Positions 1 to 8,347 of a stretch of DNA of 64,000 nucleotides are shown piece after piece (the stretch's first letter is position 1; each line of letters starts with the position of its first letter). The notes under the pieces are model-generated. The model saw only the letters and a program-made list of their open reading frames with translations, did no database searches and was not told the origin of the DNA. Source of the stretch: Cupriavidus numazuensis (lineage in GTDB: Bacteria; Pseudomonadota; Gammaproteobacteria; Burkholderiales; Burkholderiaceae); contig NZ_CAJPVI010000001.1 of assembly GCF_905397435.1 (NCBI RefSeq), positions 344,517 through 408,516 of the forward strand. Reading direction: 5' to 3'. Position numbers and translations under genes: made by a program.

Positions 1-214
1 CCTGCACGAAGCGTTCCTTGTGCGACAGCCCCATCACCTCGTCGCGCAGCGTGGTGGCCTGCTTGAGCAGCTTCTCGATATCGGTGCGCTCGAGCCGCGA
101 CGACCAGCGCAGCGTGGAGCGCAGGATCTCGAGCTTTTCGATCAGCCCCGCAAACGAGACGGTAGAGGTGCCGGTGGCGGCAGGCGGCCGGGCGCCCTGG
201 TTATATAGCTTCAT
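1..214 (-). CDS. Unknown protein, N-terminal part of last visible gene of the export operon (cut by window edge)
   Basis: The ATG overlaps the stop of the ABC exporter gene (ATGA), so translation is probably coupled. The visible 71 residues begin MKLYNQGARPP, followed by a Gly/Thr/Ser stretch and a charged amphipathic helix (LIEKLEILRSTLRWSSRLER) that looks able to form a coiled coil. No signal peptide, membrane segment or catalytic motif is visible. I do not recognise the family. Its position as the last coupled cistron behind the exporter suggests a cytoplasmic accessory protein of the same system; that is inference. The reading frame stays open to the window edge. Confidence 0.6.
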   Translation of the reverse strand, partial: MKLYNQGARPPAATGTSTVSFAGLIEKLEILRSTLRWSSRLERTDIEKLLKQATTLRDEVMGLSHKERFVQ

Positions 215-3200
215 GCTGAGCTCAGTTGCTTTTGCACCAGCTGGTAATACATGCCCTTGCGGTCGAGCAGTTCCTCGTGACGGCCCTGCTCGACGACGGC
301 GCCTTCGTACAGCACCAGGATCTTGTCGGCCTGCATGATGGTGCTCAGGCGGTGCGCGATGATCACCGCCGTGCGCCCGCGCAGGATCTCCTGCATGTTC
401 GCGAGGATGTTGCTCTCGGACTGCGTATCGAGCGCCGACGTCGCTTCGTCGAACACCAGCAGGCGCGGATCGTGATACAGCGCGCGCGCAATGCACAGCC
501 GCTGGATCTGCCCGCCCGACAGGCCCATGCCGCGTTCGCCCACGATCTGTTCATAACCAAGCGGCAGCTTGGTGATGAACGGGTGCGCGTCGGCCATCCT
601 GGCCACTTCCTCGATGCGGCGGCGATCGGGGCTCTCGTCGCCGCAGGCGATGTTCTCGGCGATGGTGCCGGAGAACAGCAGGTTGGTCTGCATCACGTAG
701 CCGACCTGGGCGCGGTAGAACTCGGTGTCGATCATGCCGATTTCATAGCCGTCGACCTTCATCGAGCCTTCCGTGGGCCGGTAGAAGCCGACCAGCAGCT
801 TGGCGAGCGTGGTCTTGCCGGAGCCGCTGCGCCCGACAATGGCCACCATCTCGCCCGGCTTGATATGCAGGCTGATGTTCTCGAGCACATAGGCCGTGTC
901 CTCGCCGCCGTAGCGGAAGTACAGCCCGTTCATCTCGATCTCGCCCTGCAGGTCGGGTAGCAGCACGCGCGACATCACGTCCTGTGGCTTCTGTTCGGGC
1001 TCCAGGTCCAGCACGTCGCCAAGCCGCTCCATCGCCACGCCGGCATCGTTAAGCTGGCCCCACAACGCGACCAGCCCCATCAACGGCGCGAGCACGCTGC
1101 CCATGAACGCATTGAAGGCGATCAACTGGCCGATGGTCAGCTCGCGCTGCAGCACCAGCGTGGCGCCCACCCACAGCACGGCGATCGTGGTCGCCGCATT
1201 GAGCAACTGGCTGATCATGCCGACAAGAATGTGGAAAGCCTGCGCCTGGTACTGCTTTTCCAGCGCCTTCGCATACTTGGCTTCCCAGCGCAGGCGGACA
1301 GGCCGCTCGATGCCCATGCCCTTCACGGTCTCGGCACCGCCCAGCGTTTCCATGAGATAGGCCTTGGCGTCCGTCGATGCAGCAAACACCTCGCGCGCGT
1401 AGGTCTTCACCTTGGGTGTCACCACTACGGTCAACGCCGCAATCGGGATCACGAACGCGATCAGCAGCAGCGTGAGCTTGACGTTGTAGAGGAACATGAT
1501 GGTGAAGTAGATGAACACCATCAGCAGGTTCAGCGCCGTCGTCACCGTGGACTCGGTCAGGAAGGCGCGGATGGTCTGGTTCTCCTGGAAGCGCGCGAAG
1601 ATGTCGCCGGTCTTGCGCTTGGCGAAGAACGACAGCGGTAGCGACAGCGTGTGCTTGAAGAAGTGCGACATCATGGCGAAATCCATGTTGCGCACCATGA
1701 AGTTGGCCAGGTAAGCGCGGATCGTCGACATCAGCTGCGAAAACAGGTTCGCGATGATCAGCCCGACGATCAGCAAATTCAGCAGCCCGATATTCTGGTG
1801 CACGACCACGCCATCGAGGATGTTCTGGATGATGAGCGGCGGCACCACGCCGAGCACCTGGATCACGAACGTGGCCAGGAACAGGTGCGCGAGGATCTTC
1901 TTGTACGGCGCCAAATAGCTGATGAAGCGCAGCCACGGAGAGCGCTGCACCGACAGTTGCGCCATGCTCTCGCCGGGGCTGAACAGCAGGCAGGTGCCGC
2001 TCCAGCCGCGCTCGAACTCCTCGGCGCTCATCTTGCGGAAGCCGATACCCGGGTCCGCCACCCATACCCAGCGCGCCGAGACGCCGTACACGATCACGTA
2101 GTGGTAGCCCTCCCAGTGCACGATGAACGGCAGCTCGAAGCCCATCAGCGACTCGCGCGTGCACTGCACGCCGCGCGTGGTGAAGCCAAGCGACTCGCCG
2201 GCGCGTGCAAGGCTTTCCAGCGTCGCGCCCTGCGTGGTCACATTGGCGAGTTCGCGCAGCTTGCCGAGCGACATCGGAATCCCGTAGTGCCGGCAGATCA
2301 TGGCCAGGCAGGCGGCACCGCAATCCATCTCCTCGGCCTGCTCCACCAGCGCAAACCGGCGGATCAGCCGCTCGCCAAGCTCCGGCTTGGACTGCAGGTC
2401 CAGCAGCACCGGGCGCTTGCGGCGTTCGGCAAGCTTCTTCTGCCGATGCAGCTCGCGATCGACCACGCGGATGCGCTCTTCCAGCACTTCGCGCAAGCGC
2501 GGGTTGCGTTCCAGGATGAGCTGCACGGTCTTTTCAGGAATCACCAGCAGGCGGACATCGGTCTCGGCGATCGCGGAGGCGATCTGCTCCTGCCGCATCA
2601 CGCATGCGCGCTCGCCGAAGATGTCGCCCTGCCCGAGCGTGGCGAGCGGAAACTCGTCCTCGTCCTCGTTGCGTACGATGCGCACGGCGCCCTGGCGCAC
2701 CACGTAGAGCCGGCGATCATCGCGCCCGTCCTGCTTCAGGATCTCCTTGCCCGCGGCCACGCGCTTGACACCCACGCTGCGCACGGCATCTTCGAGCTCG
2801 CGCCGGTCCAGTTTGCCGCGCAAATCGAACAGCCGCGCCACGAACCCGCCTGCCGAGCTGATCGCCACATAGCTGGTGATAAAAGCCAGAGCGGCCTGGT
2901 TGCCCGCCACGACCTTTTCGCCCACGCTGCGCGGGATCATCAGCAGCTCGGTCTTGCCTGATGCGCGCACCGACGACTCATGGTGATAGTCGCGCAGCAG
3001 CGCGACATCCGCGAAGACCTCGCCGGTCTTGCGCACGCCCATGCTGATTTCCTTGCCGTGCTCCTCGTTGAACACGCGCACGGAGCCGGCCTTGATGATG
3101 TACAGGCCGGGTGCGGGCTCACCGGCATTGCATACGGTGTCGCCGAAGCCGAACGTCTGCGTCTGGGCCGCGGCCGCGAGCTGCTCCAGTTCGTCACGCG

Positions 3201-3342
3201 TGAGTGCCGACAGGATCTCGACCGTTGACAGGAAATCGGCGAGCGATGCACCCGCAGCAGGGGATGCGGGCGATGCAGGTGCGGCCGCTGGCGGCGGCAC
3301 CTCGGCCGCCGCTGCGCCTTCGCTAGCGGGCTTCGATGACAT
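211..3342 (-). CDS. Peptidase-containing ABC exporter with two N-terminal cNMP-binding-like domains (C39 bacteriocin-type)
   Basis: Single-chain exporter of 1043 residues predicted to cut double-glycine leaders and pump the mature peptide across the inner membrane. Order seen: low-complexity Ala/Pro start; two cyclic-nucleotide-binding-like domains (about 40-160 and 170-290); C39 peptidase (about 325-455); six-helix ABC membrane domain (about 490-760); nucleotide-binding domain (about 800-1035). The peptidase triad appears intact: Cys in EMDCGAACLAMI, His in EGYHYVIVYG, Asp in VADPG. Walker A GRSGSGKTT, signature LSGGQ, Walker B LLVFDEATSALD and the switch His in AHRLST are all present, so it should be active. 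It overlaps the prolyl isomerase gene by 20 bp and the next gene by 4 bp. Ordinary C39 exporters are about 700 residues; the extra length is the regulatory front end. The likely substrates are the peptides at 15288, 24509 and 24815. Confidence 0.93.
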   Translation of the reverse strand: MSSKPASEGAAAAEVPPPAAAPASPASPAAGASLADFLSTVEILSALTRDELEQLAAAAQTQTFGFGDTVCNAGEPAPGLYIIKAGSVRVFNEEHGKEISMGVRKTGEVFADVALLRDYHHESSVRASGKTELLMIPRSVGEKVVAGNQAALAFITSYVAISSAGGFVARLFDLRGKLDRRELEDAVRSVGVKRVAAGKEILKQDGRDDRRLYVVRQGAVRIVRNEDEDEFPLATLGQGDIFGERACVMRQEQIASAIAETDVRLLVIPEKTVQLILERNPRLREVLEERIRVVDRELHRQKKLAERRKRPVLLDLQSKPELGERLIRRFALVEQAEEMDCGAACLAMICRHYGIPMSLGKLRELANVTTQGATLESLARAGESLGFTTRGVQCTRESLMGFELPFIVHWEGYHYVIVYGVSARWVWVADPGIGFRKMSAEEFERGWSGTCLLFSPGESMAQLSVQRSPWLRFISYLAPYKKILAHLFLATFVIQVLGVVPPLIIQNILDGVVVHQNIGLLNLLIVGLIIANLFSQLMSTIRAYLANFMVRNMDFAMMSHFFKHTLSLPLSFFAKRKTGDIFARFQENQTIRAFLTESTVTTALNLLMVFIYFTIMFLYNVKLTLLLIAFVIPIAALTVVVTPKVKTYAREVFAASTDAKAYLMETLGGAETVKGMGIERPVRLRWEAKYAKALEKQYQAQAFHILVGMISQLLNAATTIAVLWVGATLVLQRELTIGQLIAFNAFMGSVLAPLMGLVALWGQLNDAGVAMERLGDVLDLEPEQKPQDVMSRVLLPDLQGEIEMNGLYFRYGGEDTAYVLENISLHIKPGEMVAIVGRSGSGKTTLAKLLVGFYRPTEGSMKVDGYEIGMIDTEFYRAQVGYVMQTNLLFSGTIAENIACGDESPDRRRIEEVARMADAHPFITKLPLGYEQIVGERGMGLSGGQIQRLCIARALYHDPRLLVFDEATSALDTQSESNILANMQEILRGRTAVIIAHRLSTIMQADKILVLYEGAVVEQGRHEELLDRKGMYYQLVQKQLSSA

Positions 3343-4075
3343 GTTCCTGCGCCCTCGCCATCAGCCACTCTTCGCGCAAGAGCCGGCGCACTTCCACGGC
3401 GACGTCGCCGTCGAGCGTCGCGGGATGCTTCGCGCGCACGAGGAAAACCTCGAAGAACGAGCGGTCCGCCGCCGCGAACGGCCCGAGCAGGTCGCCGGCT
3501 TCCGCGTTGAAGACCTTCGCTTCGATATCTGTCTTGAGCGAGCCGCGCAAGACCTTGCCGATGTCGCCGCCGCGTTCGCGCGTATCGGCAATCGAATGCT
3601 CGCGGGCCATCTCGGCGAAGCTGTCGGGGTCGTCCTGCAGGTACGAGATCAGTTCCTTGGCCTTGCCTTCGCTGTCCACCACAATGTGGCTGACCTCAAT
3701 GCTGTCGAAGCGCGGCGAATTGAGCTGGAAGTATTCGTGCACCGCGGCGTCGTTGCAGACCTGCTCTATCATGCGCTCCTGGTACAGGCTGTCGGTGATG
3801 AAGACCTCGAACTCGTCCAGGCTCACGCCCAGTGCGTCGAGATAGTGGTTCATGTCCGCCGCGCGGTGCAGCCCCTGCACGCGCCGGAACTGGTCGGCGC
3901 GCTCCTGGATCTCTTCCTGCGTCAGGGCCATGCCCGCGCGCTTCGCGGCATGGACGGTGAGCTTGTCGCGCACCATCTGCTCGACCAGGCCTTCGAACTG
4001 CCCGGTGAACTTGAGCAGGCGGATGAATTCTTCGACGCCCAGTGCCTCGTCGTCGATACGCACAATGCCAGTCAT
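3323..4075 (-). CDS. Parvulin (PpiC)-type peptidyl-prolyl cis-trans isomerase
   Basis: A 250-residue protein with an N-terminal helical SurA/PpiC-like region (about 1-125) and a C-terminal rotamase domain (about 130-235). The rotamase shows the usual family landmarks: VSHIVV near 135, a DSFAEMAREHSI stretch, and RERGGDIG followed by an F/G-rich segment. No signal peptide or membrane helix is visible, so it is probably cytoplasmic and acts before export rather than in the periplasm. The gene lies between the HlyD-like and ABC exporter genes and overlaps the latter by 20 bp. That suggests a dedicated folding helper or leader-presenting factor for the exporter; the specific role is inference. 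Confidence 0.85.
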   Translation of the reverse strand: MTGIVRIDDEALGVEEFIRLLKFTGQFEGLVEQMVRDKLTVHAAKRAGMALTQEEIQERADQFRRVQGLHRAADMNHYLDALGVSLDEFEVFITDSLYQERMIEQVCNDAAVHEYFQLNSPRFDSIEVSHIVVDSEGKAKELISYLQDDPDSFAEMAREHSIADTRERGGDIGKVLRGSLKTDIEAKVFNAEAGDLLGPFAAADRSFFEVFLVRAKHPATLDGDVAVEVRRLLREEWLMARAQEHVIEAR

Positions 4076-4140
4076 GGCCCTACCTCCTATAACGGCCGCA
4101 CTGCGGCGGTCGCGATTCGCTCCGTGAACCCCGTGCCCAG

Positions 4141-5523
4141 CTAGCCTGCCACCTGCCTGAACGGATCCAGGCCCAGGTCGATCAGGCGGCGCTCGCGCAC
4201 CACGATCTCCGCCGTGGCGGTCATGCCGTAGCGCAGCGGGTAACGGGTTTCGCCCACGGCGTAGTAATCGCGCGACAGGCGGATGCGGCCTTCATAGACC
4301 GGCTGCTTGTCCGGCCCGCCCGGCTTGGTCGCCGGCGAGATGTATTCGAGCGTGCCTTCGATCAGTCCATAGCGCTGGTACGGGAACGCGTTGAACTTGA
4401 GCTTGACCGGCAGGCCTTCCTTCAGGAACGCGCGGTCGCGTTCGGCAATGGCGATCTTCAGCACGGGGCGCGCGTCATTGGGTGCGATGCCACCGATCGG
4501 TGTATTGGCCTGGATCTTGTCACCGCGTTGGGTCGAGGTCACGTCCGTGATAACGCCCGACACCGGCGCAAGGATCAGCAGGAAGTTGTCCTTGTCGATG
4601 TTCTCGAAGCGGATGCGCGCGGCCGCTTCGGCCACCAGGCGCGCAGTCTGCACCTGCAGGCGCAGCTTGTCCTCGGTACTCGCAATCTCGCGCATCGCCG
4701 CGTCGTACTGCACGCGCAGACCGGCAAGTTCCTGGCCGCTGCTTTCGAGCTGCACGTTGGCCTGGGTCAGCTCCTGGCCCTGCCGCGCTTCCAGCTCGGC
4801 CAGCCGCGATTGCGCCACGCGCAGCGTGTTTTCGGCCTCCTGCGTGGCCGCGCGCTTGGCATCCACTTGCGACTGCGACACGCCACCGCCGGCCGGCAGC
4901 GCGAACAGCCGCGTATAGCGGTCCTGCTCCTGGCGCGCGAAGTCTCGGGCCCGGCGCGAATTCTCGACATTGCTGCGCGCCTCCTGAATCTGCGCGCGCT
5001 GCTGCTCGGTCAGCTTTGTCGTGCCCTCGGCAATGCGCGTTTCATGCTGGCGCGTGCCCACGTCGATCTGTTGCTTGAGCGCGGCGGCGCGACGCTCCAT
5101 CAACGCCTTCTTCTCTGGGAACTGCTTCCATTCGCGCTCGGAGTCTTCGAGCTTGAGCTGCGCTTCCAGCGCATTGGCCGCGGCTTCAATGGCGCCGCGT
5201 GCGTTCAGGCGGGCCAGCACGTCATCCTTCGACACCGGCTGTCCCTCGGCGACATACAGGTCCGCGAGTTCGCCGTCCACGGGGGCGTAGAAGCGCCTGA
5301 CCTCCGACTCCGGCGCGAGCGTACCCTCGGCCGTGACGATCACGTCGGCATGCCCGAAGAACGACCAGATCAGCGCGCACACCACCAGCGCGAACGTCGT
5401 CACGATCGTCAGCAAGCTCAGCCGCCACGGCTCGGCCGTGAGGATGGCAATGCCTTCGCCGCCGTGGTCCTCGAGCGCCTCGGATAGTGGCCTCAGGCGG
5501 TTGCTGCCTTGTGTGTCGTTCAT
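4141..5523 (-). CDS. HlyD-family periplasmic adaptor (membrane fusion protein)
   Basis: A 460-residue adaptor linking the inner-membrane exporter to an outer-membrane channel. The first 30 residues are cytoplasmic, then one membrane helix (about 32-54, LSLLTIVTTFALVVCALIWS). A biotinyl-lipoyl half motif follows (APVDGELADLYVAEGQPVSK), then a long Gln/Glu/Arg-rich coiled-coil hairpin (about 120-300), the second lipoyl half (LAPVSGVITDV) and a beta-barrel region ending near the conserved GMTATAEIVV segment. Family members are usually 400-480 residues, so it appears complete. Its ATG overlaps the FHA gene stop (ATGA). Together with the ABC exporter and the NodT-like lipoprotein it supplies all three parts of a type I secretion machine. 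Confidence 0.92.
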   Translation of the reverse strand: MNDTQGSNRLRPLSEALEDHGGEGIAILTAEPWRLSLLTIVTTFALVVCALIWSFFGHADVIVTAEGTLAPESEVRRFYAPVDGELADLYVAEGQPVSKDDVLARLNARGAIEAAANALEAQLKLEDSEREWKQFPEKKALMERRAAALKQQIDVGTRQHETRIAEGTTKLTEQQRAQIQEARSNVENSRRARDFARQEQDRYTRLFALPAGGGVSQSQVDAKRAATQEAENTLRVAQSRLAELEARQGQELTQANVQLESSGQELAGLRVQYDAAMREIASTEDKLRLQVQTARLVAEAAARIRFENIDKDNFLLILAPVSGVITDVTSTQRGDKIQANTPIGGIAPNDARPVLKIAIAERDRAFLKEGLPVKLKFNAFPYQRYGLIEGTLEYISPATKPGGPDKQPVYEGRIRLSRDYYAVGETRYPLRYGMTATAEIVVRERRLIDLGLDPFRQVAG

Positions 5524-8135
5524 GGCCGCGCCTCTTTCGGCTTGTCAGATGCCGCCGCGGTGGCGGCCGCTGCAGCCGATGCCCCAGCCGGAGCTTCGGT
5601 GCCCTGCGCTTCGCCGCCCAGCAGGTCCAGCTTGGCCTTGAGCACGGCCGGGTCGAGCACCATGCGCAGCTCCTGCAAGGCGCGGCGCTGCTGGTCGACT
5701 TCTGCGCGGATCTCCTCTTCCGCCTTGTTCCACTGCGCGAGATCTGCGCTCTCGCCGGCCTTGAGCTGACTGACGATGCGAATCCCTTGCCGCGCATCTT
5801 CCTGCGCCTGCGCGAGGCGCTTCGCCTGGTCTCGGAACTTCGGCGAAATGCCGGGTTCCAGCCGCTGGTCGGCGCCGATCTGGCCGTTGGCGCGGTACTG
5901 CTTCCAGCCTGCAATGGCGCGGCTCACCAGCTCACGCGCACGCCGCAAGGCACTGTCGCGGATCGCGGTGACATCCGGCTCCACGGCTTTGGCGTAGTAC
6001 TTGTCCTCGTCGGGATCCAGCATGGCGTAGAAGCCCAGCAGCTTGTCCTCGTAGCCCCCCGCACCACGCGAGCCCTGCAGTGCCGCGTACTGCGTGGCGA
6101 CCTGCTGCTTGTGCGCGGCGTCTTTCGCCACGTCGTCGGCCCACGGCCCGGCGCTGATGCGGCGCAGGCCCGCGATGGCGGTCGCGCTGTCGCCGCGCTG
6201 CCACGCTTGCGCGGCCACGGCATACTGGCGCGCGACGTCCGTGGTGGGAAGGCGCTGCGCGAGACGCGCGTACTGTGCCTGGAATGGCGGCGTGGCGAAC
6301 TTCGCATCGGCCATGCGCGCCACCAGCGGCCCCGGGTTGCGGGCGCGCAGCGGCTGCATCAGCGCGGTGTAGCGGCGCAGGTCGTCCTGCAGCTTGTCCA
6401 GGCCGGACAGCCGCGGGTATTTTTCCTTATAGTCATCCAGCACCGGCTGCAGCGCTTCGGGCTTGTCGCGCGCGAGTTCGGTGGCGATCGTGGCATTGAG
6501 CCGGTCGATCGCGGCCAGGTAGACCGACTCGTCCGTCTGCAGCTTGCGCACATCGCTGAGCGCGCTCGCATAGACGTCGCGGAATGCCGGTTCGTATCCG
6601 GCGATGCGCCCCAGCGCACGCTGGTGCGCGCCGGTGTCCTGGTTCCAGTGCGTCAGCAGGCCGCGTATGACGGACTCATCGGTGTAGAGCCGGATCGGCG
6701 CTTCCGCACCGCCGCGCTGCGCGAAGTAGCGCTCCAGGTCGCCGATCCATTCGAGCTCGCGCACCAGCGGGTGTGCGTCCGCGTTGTGCTGGCTGCCCGA
6801 GGCCATCTCGGCCAGCAGCGTAGCGGCGCCGCTGAAATCCTTTGCCTTGAGCTTGGCCGCCCATTGCGGCACGTAGGCACGCAGCAACGCTTCCGTGCCC
6901 ATGGCCTGGAACGCCGCATCGTCGGGGTGCCGCGCGAGATAGGCGTCCGCCGCCTTGGCTGCCCCGGCGTACTGGCCGTCGGCAAGCAGCGACTTCACGT
7001 CGCGCTCTGGCATGCCGCGCAGGTAGAGCGCACCGAGGCCCACCGCAATCAGCGCAAGCACCACCAGGCCCCATCGCGCTGCGCGCCGCACGCGCACCGG
7101 GTCATTCAGGCCAAAGCGTCCGGCGACTTCTCCCGCAAGCAGCGCCGTGCGGCTGCGCGACGCATTTCCCTTGCGCGCCGACGCATCGGTAGCCGCCGCG
7201 GCCTGCGCTTCGGCATCGGCATTGACCTCGTCTTCCTGCCGCGCCGCGTAGTCGACGCAAAAGATATCGAGGAACGAATCGGCCGCGCCGACGAAGGTTG
7301 TCTTGTCCGCGTCGTCATCCAGTGCATGCGCCGGCGCCGCCGTATGCTCGGCAACGGGCTCGACGTCGGCCACGGCATCCGGTGCGGCGAACACGGTGCG
7401 CGTAGCCGTGGCGTCGGCATCGCCTTCGCGCTGCACCGCGATCTTGTAGACGAAGTGGCTGCCGCCGAACGCAATCAGGTCGCCATCGTTGAGCGGCACG
7501 CCATGATCGGCAAGACGGTGGCCGTTGACGAAGGTGCCGTTGGTGCTGCCCAGGTCCTCCAGGAACGGCACGCCGCACTTCAGGTAGATATGCGCATGGC
7601 GCCGCGACAGGTAGTTGACCTGCTGCGGATGGCTGTCGCGGTAGCGCGCGAACGTGTCATCGGCCTTGCTGATCAGGTACGGGAAGCCGCTCAGCTCGAT
7701 CGGCTGCAGACCCAGGTCGCTGCGTTCCGGCTGCAGCGTGACCATCACGCGCGGCGCTTCCGGCGCGGCCACGCGCGGCGAAAGCCGTACGTGGAACGAC
7801 AGCGCCGACCCGAAGGAAAGCTCGTCCCCGTCGCTGAGCCGCAGCGGATGCCCGGCAACGTCGGCGCCGTTGATGCGCGTGCCGTTCTTGCTGCCGAGGT
7901 CCGCCACGTACACCGCGCCGTGCTCGGCGAAGATGCGCGCGTGCCGGCGCGACAGCGCCGCGGTCAGCTCTTCGGGGTAGGAAACGAACGGTGCCTCGCT
8001 CCGGCCAACGGCGAACAGGTCTTCGCCGATGCGGATCTCGCCCAGTTCCGGACGCGAGACGGGCGTCAGCAGAATGTCGAACTCCTGACCCATCCTCACC
8101 GGCATTTCCATGATCAGTGCATCGTCAGGAGCCAT
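5520..8135 (-). CDS. Tandem-FHA membrane protein with large periplasmic helical domain
   Basis: An 871-residue protein, first gene of the exporter operon. It has two forkhead-associated (phosphothreonine-binding) domains: about 20-115 (LSRRHARIFAEHG, LGSKNGTRINGADV) and about 150-233 (LSRRHAHIYLKCG, LGSTNGTFVNGHRL). Both keep the SRRH and NGT signatures of functional FHA folds. A linker of about 120 residues with two Thr-x-Phe sites (RTVF, KTTF) follows. Then come one membrane helix (about 354-374) and about 490 mostly helical, charged residues, predicted periplasmic. FHA domains normally read out Ser/Thr kinase activity; the kinase at 12734-14791 is the obvious partner. Resemblance to type VI or type III FHA scaffolds is limited to the FHA part. 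The C-terminal half is unrecognised. Confidence 0.85.
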   Translation of the reverse strand: MAPDDALIMEMPVRMGQEFDILLTPVSRPELGEIRIGEDLFAVGRSEAPFVSYPEELTAALSRRHARIFAEHGAVYVADLGSKNGTRINGADVAGHPLRLSDGDELSFGSALSFHVRLSPRVAAPEAPRVMVTLQPERSDLGLQPIELSGFPYLISKADDTFARYRDSHPQQVNYLSRRHAHIYLKCGVPFLEDLGSTNGTFVNGHRLADHGVPLNDGDLIAFGGSHFVYKIAVQREGDADATATRTVFAAPDAVADVEPVAEHTAAPAHALDDDADKTTFVGAADSFLDIFCVDYAARQEDEVNADAEAQAAAATDASARKGNASRSRTALLAGEVAGRFGLNDPVRVRRAARWGLVVLALIAVGLGALYLRGMPERDVKSLLADGQYAGAAKAADAYLARHPDDAAFQAMGTEALLRAYVPQWAAKLKAKDFSGAATLLAEMASGSQHNADAHPLVRELEWIGDLERYFAQRGGAEAPIRLYTDESVIRGLLTHWNQDTGAHQRALGRIAGYEPAFRDVYASALSDVRKLQTDESVYLAAIDRLNATIATELARDKPEALQPVLDDYKEKYPRLSGLDKLQDDLRRYTALMQPLRARNPGPLVARMADAKFATPPFQAQYARLAQRLPTTDVARQYAVAAQAWQRGDSATAIAGLRRISAGPWADDVAKDAAHKQQVATQYAALQGSRGAGGYEDKLLGFYAMLDPDEDKYYAKAVEPDVTAIRDSALRRARELVSRAIAGWKQYRANGQIGADQRLEPGISPKFRDQAKRLAQAQEDARQGIRIVSQLKAGESADLAQWNKAEEEIRAEVDQQRRALQELRMVLDPAVLKAKLDLLGGEAQGTEAPAGASAAAAATAAASDKPKEARP

Positions 8136-8253
8136 GTTTCCAAGAAACCAACAGGTGCAGCGTCGAACGCTGCCGCACCGGAGGATGAATCGACAATCAA
8201 CATAGTAGGCGACGCCTCTCGCTAGTCAATTGAATGCGCACCAGCCGTAGCGC

Positions 8254-8268
8254 GCAAGGTGTCGCCCA
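8254..8268 (-). promoter_or_regulatory. Weak candidate sigma-54 promoter for the FHA-HlyD-PpiC-ABC operon
   Basis: On the minus strand the sequence TGGGCGACACCTTGC has GG and GC separated by exactly 10 bases, with a TTGC -12 element, about 120 bp upstream of the FHA start. The -24 element is poor (GGGCG instead of GGCAC). It is listed only because both substrate-peptide loci have better sigma-54-type sites. Confidence 0.2.
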
Positions 8269-8347
8269 TGCGGCGCAAACCGCTGGCGTGCCCTGCCTGC
8301 CCGGAAGCTGATGTATCGTGAACGCTGCCTGACGAACGGGCGCCGGG

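Noticed and set aside
1651..2961. Long plus-strand open frame (436 codons) opposite the ABC exporter
   Set aside because: Low-information His/Arg/Ala-rich translation caused by high GC on the antisense strand; the exporter on the other strand has full domain evidence.
5487..8225. 912-codon plus-strand open frame opposite the FHA gene
   Set aside because: Antisense shadow; no domain or ribosome site, while the minus strand encodes two clear FHA domains.
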